Positions 57,241-64,000 of a DNA stretch of 64,000 nucleotides are shown here, piece by piece; the stretch's first letter is position 1; each line of letters begins with the position of its first letter. The stretch spans positions 1-64,000 of the forward strand of contig JAMPIV010019856.1 in assembly GCA_024509875.1 (NCBI GenBank), read 5' to 3'. Under the pieces are notes generated by a model. It was not told the origin of the DNA. It was given only the letters and a program-made list of their open reading frames with translations, and searched no databases. This stretch comes from Oreohelix idahoensis (lineage: Eukaryota > Mollusca > Gastropoda > Stylommatophora > Oreohelicidae). The translations under genes and the position numbers were made by a program.

Positions 57241-58955
57241 ATGGTTTTTTTACTAGTCATATGGCATGAAATGATGCACTTATATGGAGTTACAAGGTAT
57301 ATGTATAAGTATGGTCATCATCATGTAGCATGTCCTTTGCAGAGCGTCGCACAGCCCGCCTGAAAGACTCTCGATCTCTAGTATGGTATATGTGTGAATA
57401 AATGAAAAAGTGGCTTGTGTAGATTACATTTTTAACTGTTAACTCATTCATACAATAATACAAAGCAAAACTCAAAAAAGTATTTTAAAATTATGATAAT
57501 TTTTATGTAAATTGAACTGTTTCTTAAAAAAAAAGATGAATGTTTCTAATAGGTCTGGCTTCAGTGCTGCTTTCTAATCGGATTTGATTATTCTAAGCTA
57601 GTAACAAACATTCCACGGTGACTTGAGTGGGTGGTAACACTATGACAGTCAAAGCAGAATCTTGAATGATCTTGGGGTAGTAGGGTGTTGTATTTTGAGT
57701 GCTCAGTTTAGATGTATGGTGAAATGTCTCAACCTTTTTCCGTGCTAGATAATGTAATGATAGAGCGGGATTTGCAGAATTCTTGCCCCTTCTATTTTAT
57801 ACAGCAGAATACTTTGTTGTTTTTAACTCACTATTTCAAAAACTTCATGAGGAACTGTTTACTTTCGTTGCTTAAAATGTACTAAGTGAATAATAAACAA
57901 CTGTTTTCAAATGCTATTTCAATTTTTTTTTTTTTTTGAAACAGGGATCAAACGTCAATCTGCATTGACTTAACTCTTTGTCTCCATAATTATTTTCCAC
58001 CCTGTGCCATATATATTTTTTGAAGAATTCTAAACGGTGAAGTGTAATGTCTTTTAGTGTAAATTTTATGTTAATCTTTTTTGTGAGCATGTACTTATTA
58101 TATACCAAACTGTAGGGAAACAAATAGAGAATTGTATTATATAACGTCCTTGGTAGTATTAACACAAGTGTGTTCAGTATACTTAAAACATTTTGCATGT
58201 AAAATTGAAAAACACTAAAAAGTTAACTGTAGAATACGATCTTACCAAAGACAAATTACTGTTGTAGACAATAAAACTTTCTTTTTAGTCTTCAAACATC
58301 AAGTTAATCCATATACAAAGTTAAAAAAACATTGCTTATGGCCACAATTAGTACATTTAGTGTTATTCACACCAGTTTTTACTGTGGTCCATTGTAAGAA
58401 AAAAATTAATTATGCAATCATGCATTACGTAATTTTCAAACAAATAAAGAAGAATAACGTTATATAAAAACTTTTTTACTCTTGTTTAATGTTTTAATAG
58501 TATCCCTAGCTTCATCTTCTACCTAGGACTAGTGATTAGATGTTACGGTAGGTCTAGTTTTGTTGCTTTTTGATCGGCCAGAATATGATTACGCCCACTT
58601 ATCAACTAAATCTAGTGTGTCTAGCTTTTCTGCACCGATTCCGTATTTTGACAACAAACTGTGACTACCAAACAATCATCATCAATGTCAGCAATGTTCC
58701 AAAGTAGTTTGACACAATTATTTGCTTAGGAGACTTAGAAAATGTAATATAAAGCGTGACATATTTCTCTAGCAATAACAACGAAAAACGCAAACACGCA
58801 AATCATCACACAAATTGTGATAATATCAAAACACACACGTGCTGCTTAACTACAGTCAAATTAGTTGTTTAAATAGTAGTGGAAGTCATTCTACGAGTTT
58901 TAAAATATAAACTGCATTAAACAGACGATTTTTGGGGTTTATTCAGTATAAACTA
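57241..58955. other. AT-rich intron, no gene
   Basis: No exon or named repeat; T-run at 57919-57936. Short frames only. Confidence 0.5.
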
Positions 58956-59097
58956 AAAACAATGCTCAGAGCATTGCTCTGTCATGGCGAGTTGAATTTT
59001 GCAACGCTCAGAGCATTGGTCTGGAGTCAAAGAGTTAAGTCTCATAAAAGTCAGAGTCGGGACATTTTTTACTGACTCTTGACTCCACACAAAAAGG

Positions 59098-59290
59098 ACT
59101 GACTCCACAACCTCGACTACTGACTCCACAACCTCGACTACTGGCTCCACAACCTTGACTACTGGCTCCACAACCCTGCCTTGACAAATGAATGCCATGT
59201 CCTGTGCTGTCCACTCATAGTCTTTCTGTATCTTCATTATCCCTTTAATTTCTGTCTCCATTTCTCTTCTCCTTGTATTTTTTGGTCACC
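59098..59290 (-). mobile_element. LINE ORF2 C-terminal fragment running into a 21-bp VNTR
   Basis: The minus strand reads METEIKGIMKIQKDYEWTAQ and DMAF, the same C-terminal block as at 33445-33650, then passes into four units of GACTCCACAACCTCGACTACT (59101-59178, + strand). The tandem part starts just after the TAQD codons, the same codon position as in the 20-bp array at 29950. Confidence 0.75.
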
Positions 59291-59480
59291 TTTAACTCTC
59301 TGACCCGGGGGGTTCCAGAATAAAAACTGTTTTGTAATGCTATCTAAAGGTTTTTTTTTCCCAGTGTGTTTTTACCATCACCCAAAAAAGGTTATCAGGC
59401 TATAAGAAATAAAAACATAGCTGACTTTCTGTGACCCCATTTTCAAATATTTCTGAGTGATGGGTTTGTCTATGTTGCAG

Positions 59481-59574
59481 GACTCTGGCTAATTACATCT
59501 TATGGAGACTTGTACGGAATTTACTTTACACTTTAGGGGACAGCTACAAAGATGTTTTAATTGTCTACGGAAAG
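59481..59574 (+). CDS. M13 peptidase exon (LANYILWR block)
   Basis: 94 bases, acceptor TTTGTCTATGTTGCAG, donor GTGAGA. One base completes Arg from 55041, then TLANYILWRLVRNLLYTLGD and SYKDVLIVYGK. R-x-LANYxxWR is the family text before the catalytic half. It ends in phase 0. The following exons (with the cysteine-rich, GxLYV, HExxH and ExxxD zinc-binding parts) must lie right of the window, beyond the satellite, so activity cannot be judged. Confidence 0.85.
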
Positions 59575-59714
59575 GTGAGATGTTTTATACTTGTTTTTAC
59601 TGTATTCTTCATTGTGGTTGTTTTATTTGGTTTGAGTATTATTAAGCGTTTGTTTTTGTAATGGTACGATTGAAATGATATGACAAGATCAGTAATGTGG
59701 AAATGATAACAAGA

Positions 59715-59990
59715 ACCAGACAAGTGTGCCAGTGGAACAAGAGATGAGAAGACGCTGTCGGTGGACTGGACACACATTGAGGAAATTATTGGTAGCACGA
59801 CAAGGACGTACTTGTTCTGGAATACCCAACCCAGGATATGAGATGTAGAGGAAGATCTAAGAACATAAGGAGAAGAGAACTGGAGACTTATTTGATAGAA
59901 ATAAAGACATTGACAGACCCTGAGCTGATGGCACAAGACAGGAAGACTTGATGTAACTTTGTGGAAGACCTATGCTCCTTGCAGAGCTGA
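59715..59990 (+). mobile_element. LINE ORF2 C-terminal fragment
   Basis: Broken frames give RWTGHTLRKLLVARQGRT, GRSKN, RRELETYLIEIKTLTDPELM, AQDRKT, then the 3' end GAAGACCTATGCTCCTTGCA. Same family as 33445-33650. Its last bases (AGAGCTGAAGGTTGGTGATA) are the first bases of the satellite unit. Confidence 0.75.
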
Positions 59991-62900
59991 AGGTTGGTGA
60001 TAATGATTTGTTTTTGTAAGATTATCAACTCATTCATCAAGGCAGTTCTATTGTTTAGCTAAGACACGCAGAGCTGAAGGTTGGTGATAATGATTTGTTT
60101 TTGTAAGATCATCAACTCATTCATCAAGGCAGTTCTATTGTTTAGCTAAGAAACACAGAGCTGAAGGTTGGTGGTAATGTTTTGTTTTTGTAAGATCAAC
60201 TCATTCATCAAGGCAGTTCTATTGTTTAGCTAAGACACACAGAGCTGAAGGTTGGTGGTAATGTTTAGTTTTTGTAAGATCATCAACTCATTCAACAAGG
60301 CAGTTCTATTGTTTAGCTAAGACACACAGAGCTGAAGGTTGGTGATAATGTTTAGTTTTTGTAAGATCATCAACTCATTCATCAAGGCAGTTCTATTGTT
60401 TAGCTAAGACACACAGAGCTGAAGGTTGGTGATAATGTTTAGTTTTTGTAAGATCATCAGCTCATTCATCAAGGCAGTTCTATTGTTTAGCTAAGACACA
60501 CAGAGCTGAAGGTTGGTGATAATGTTTAGTTTTTGTAAGATCATCAACTCATTCATCAAGGCAGTTCTATTGTTTAGCTAAGACACACAGAGCTGAAGGT
60601 TGGTGATAATGTTTAGTTTTTGTAAGATCATCAACTCATTCATCAAGGCAGTTCTATTGTTTAGCTAAGACACACAGAGCTGAAGGTTGGTGATGATGTT
60701 TAGTTTTTGTAAGATCATCAACTCATTCATCAAGGCAGTTCTATTGTTTAGCTAAGACACACAGAGCTGAAGGTTGGTGATAATGTTTAGTTTTTGTAAG
60801 ATCATCAGCTCATTCATCAAGGCAGTTCTATTGTTTAGCTAAGACACACAGAGCTGAAGGTTGGTGATAATGTTTAGTTTTTGTAAGATCATCAACTCAT
60901 TCATCAAGGCAGTTCTATTGTTTAGCTAAGACACACAGAGCTGAAGGTTGGTGATAATGTTTAGTTTTTGTAAGATCATCAACTCATTCATCAAGGCAGT
61001 TCTATTGTTTAGCTAAGACACACAGAGCTGAAGGTTGGTGATAATGTTTAGTTTTTGTAAGATCATCAACTCATTCATCAAGGCAGTTCTATTGTTTAGC
61101 TAAGACACACAGAGCTGAAGGTTGGTGATAATGTTTAGTTTTTGTAAGATCATCAACTCATTCATCAAGGCAGTTCTATTGTTTAGCTAAGACACACAGA
61201 GCTGAAGGTTGGTGATAATGTTTAGTTTTTGTAAGATCATCAACTCATTCATCAAGGCAGTTCTATTGTTTAGCTAAGACACACAGAGCTGAAGGTTGGT
61301 GATAATGTTTAGTTTTTGTAAGATCATCAACTCATTCATCAAGGCAGTTCTATTGTTTAGCTAAGACACACAGAGCTGAAGGTTGGTGATAATGTTTAGT
61401 TTTTTGTAAGATCATCAACTCATTCATCAAGGCAGTTCTATTGTTTAGCTAAGACACACAGAGCTGAAGGTTGGTGATAATGTTTAGTTTTTGTAAGATC
61501 ATCAACTCATTCATCAAGGCAGTTCTATTGTTTAGCTAAGACACACAGAGCTGAAGGTTGGTGATAATGTTTAGTTTTTGTAAGATCATCAACTCATTCA
61601 TCAAGGCAGTTCTATTGTTTAGCTAAGACACACAGAGCTGAAGGTTGGTGATAATGTTTAGTTTTTGTAAGATCATCAACTCATTCATCAAGGCAGTTCT
61701 ATTGTTTAGCTAAGACACACAGAGCTGAAGGTTGGTGATAATGTTTAGTTTTTGTAAGATCATCAACTCATTCATCAAGGCAGTTCTATTGTTTAGCTAA
61801 GACACACAGAGCTGAAGGTTGGTGATAATGTTTAGTTTTTGTAAGATCATCAACTCATTCATCAAGGCAGTTCTATTGTTTAGCTAAGACACACAGAGCT
61901 GAAGGTTGGTGATAATGTTTAGTTTTTGTAAGATCATCAACTCATTCATCAAGGCAGTTCTATTGTTTAGCTAAGACACACAGAGCTGAAGGTTGGTGAT
62001 AATGTTTAGTTTTTGTAAGATCATCAACTCATTCATCAAGGCAGTTCTATTGTTTAGCTAAGACACACAGAGCTGAAGGTTGGTGATAATGTTTAGTTTT
62101 TGTAAGATCATCAACTCATTCATCAAGGCAGTTCTATTGTTTAGCTAAGACACACAGAGCTGAAGGTTGGTGATAATGTTTAGTTTTTGTAAGATCATCA
62201 ACTCATTCATCAAGGCAGTTCTATTGTTTAGCTAAGACACACAGAGCTGAAGGTTGGTGATAATGTTTAGTTTTTGTAAGATCATCAACTCATTCATCAA
62301 GGCAGTTTTCTATTGTTTAGCTAAGACACACAGAGCTGAAGGTTGGTGATAATGTTTAGTTTTTGTAAGATCATCAACTCATTCATCAAGGCAGTTCTAT
62401 TGTTTAGCTAAGACACACAGAGCTGAAGGTTGGTGATAATGTTTAGTTTTTGTAAGATCATCAACTCATTCATCAAGGCAGTTCTATTGTTTAGCTAAGA
62501 CACACAGAGCTGAAGGTTGGTGATAATGTTTAGTTTTTGTAAGATCATCAACTCATTCATCAAGGCAGTTCTATTGTTTAGCTAAGACACACAGAGCTGA
62601 AGGTTGGTGATAATGTTTAGTTTTTGTAAGATCATCAACTCATTCATCAAGGCAGTTCTATTGTTTAGCTAAGACACACAGAGCTGAAGGTTGGTGATAA
62701 TGTTTAGTTTTTGTAAGATCATCAACTCATTCATCAAGGCAGTTCTATTGTTTAGCTAAGACACACAGAGCTGAAGGTTGGTGATAATGTTTAGTTTTTG
62801 TAAGATCATCAACTCATTCATCAAGGCAGTTCTATTGTTTAGCTAAGACACACAGAGCTGAAGGTTGGTGATAATGTTTAGTTTTTGTAAGATCATCAAC

Positions 62901-64000
62901 TCATTCATCAAGGCAGTTCTATTGTTTAGCTAAGACACACAGAGCTGAAGGTTGGTGATAATGTTTAGTTTTTGTAAGATCATCAACTCATTCATCAAGG
63001 CAGTTCTATTGTTTAGCTAAGACACACAGAGCTGAAGGTTGGTGATAATGTTTAGTTTTTGTAAGATCATCAACTCATTCATCAAGGCAGTTCTATTGTT
63101 TAGCTAAGACACACAGAGCTGAAGGTTGGTGATAATGTTTAGTTTTTGTAAGATCATCAACTCATTCATCAAGGCAGTTCTATTGTTTAGCTAAGACACA
63201 CAGAGCTGAAGGTTGGTGATAATGTTTAGTTTTTGTAAGATCATCAACTCATTCATCAAGGCAGTTCTATTGTTTAGCTAAGACACACAGAGCTGAAGGT
63301 TGGTGATAATGTTTAGTTTTTGTAAGATCATCAACTCATTCATCAAGGCAGTTCTATTGTTTAGCTAAGACACACAGAGCTGAAGGTTGGTGATAATGTT
63401 TAGTTTTTGTAAGATCATCAACTCATTCATCAAGGCAGTTCTATTGTTTAGCTAAGACACACAGAGCTGAAGGTTGGTGATAATGTTTAGTTTTTGTAAG
63501 ATCATCAACTCATTCATCAAGGCAGTTCTATTGTTTAGCTAAACCAAGGCAGTTCTATTGTTTAGCTAAGACACACAGAGCTGAAGGTTGGTGATAATGT
63601 TTAGTTTTTGTAAGATCATCAACTCATTCATCAAGGCAGTTCTATTGTTTAGCTAAGACACACAGAGCTGAAGGTTGGTGATAATGTTTAGTTTTTGTAA
63701 GATCATCAACTCATTCATCAAGGCAGTTCTATTGTTTAGCTAAGACACACAGAGCTGAAGGTTGGTGATAATGTTTAGTTTTTGTAAGATCATCAACTCA
63801 TTCATCAAGGCAGTTCTATTGTTTAGCTAAGACACACAGAGCTGAAGGTTGGTGATAATGTTTAGTTTTTGTAAGATCATCAACTCATTCATCAAGGCAG
63901 TTCTATTGTTTAGCTAAGACACACAGAGCTGAAGGTTGGTGATAATGTTTAGTTTTTGTAAGATTATCAATCATTCATCAAGGCTCATTCATCAAGGCAG
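59978..64000. repeat. 87-bp satellite, about 46 units, runs off the window
   Basis: Unit AGAGCTGAAGGTTGGTGATA, ATGTTTAGTTTTTGTAAGAT, CATCAACTCATTCATCAAGG, CAGTTCTATTGTTTAGCTAA, GACACAC = 87 bases (starts at 61024 and 61111, for example). The first three units are diverged (ATGATTTG, AAACACAG). From about 60240 on, the units are almost identical, with rare changes (GATGATG at 60692, an extra T at 61400 and 62307) and a rearranged unit at 63540-63560. It begins inside a LINE 3' end. It has no coding content. Confidence 0.97.

Noticed and set aside
59978..64000. CRISPR array (regular repeats)
   Set aside because: The whole 87-bp unit is repeated with no unique spacers, and the genome is eukaryotic.

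Overview
The window looks like a nuclear segment of an invertebrate animal genome. It has intron-exon structure with GT/AG splice sites, many dead retroelements, tRNA-derived SINEs, satellites, and no operons or bacterial-type gene packing. The mix of LINE, gypsy and SINE relatives is what I would expect of a mollusc, but that is inference from memory, not a search.

Host gene. The one host gene I can support is on the + strand: a membrane-bound M13 zinc metallopeptidase of the neprilysin/ECE type. Six probable exons are visible: 13512-13654 (membrane anchor, tentative), 32492-32575, 35251-35456, 53084-53170, 54896-55041 and 59481-59574. Splice phases join correctly at both junctions where one visible exon directly follows another and a split codon tests the fit (32575/35251 and 55041/59481). 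The catalytic exons lie beyond the right edge. Two expected coding blocks are missing: the ACGGW-type block before 32492 and the LPSRDYY-type block between 35456 and 53084. Each gap holds a stretch of very abnormal base composition.

Layout. 1-8587: degenerate gypsy LTR retrotransposon, minus strand, with the unusual domain order gag-integrase-RT-RNase H. 8588-9747: frameshifted zinc-motif gene of a dispersed family, cut by the LTR. 9748-13500: noncoding, with LINE tails, a pogo-like MITE and a GA/GACA microsatellite. 13845-17160: SINE with a nested LINE fragment, then a long RTE-like LINE. 17407-22150: remains of several LINEs. 22290-24176: two inverted-repeat structures holding nested LINE and SINE insertions. 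25050-27130: dead Tc1-like transposon. 27485-29905: C-rich, G-poor stretch. 29913-31965: 20-bp minisatellite grown inside the C-terminal codons of a LINE. 32492-36290: two peptidase exons, LINE/SINE pieces and an 18-copy repeat of 54-59 bp. 36420-53040: 16.6 kb of G/T-rich DNA, of which about 9 kb has almost no C on the + strand. 53084-59574: three peptidase exons with SINE, LINE and VNTRs in the introns. 59978-64000: 87-bp satellite running off the window.

The genes do not form a pathway. The biology here is one large-intron host gene whose introns have collected transposons, with several tandem arrays growing out of LINE 3' ends. The two composition-anomalous blocks may be real or may be sequencing/assembly artefacts. 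The missing conserved exons, and the abrupt end of the larger block in poly-G 44 bases before a real exon, make artefact a serious possibility.
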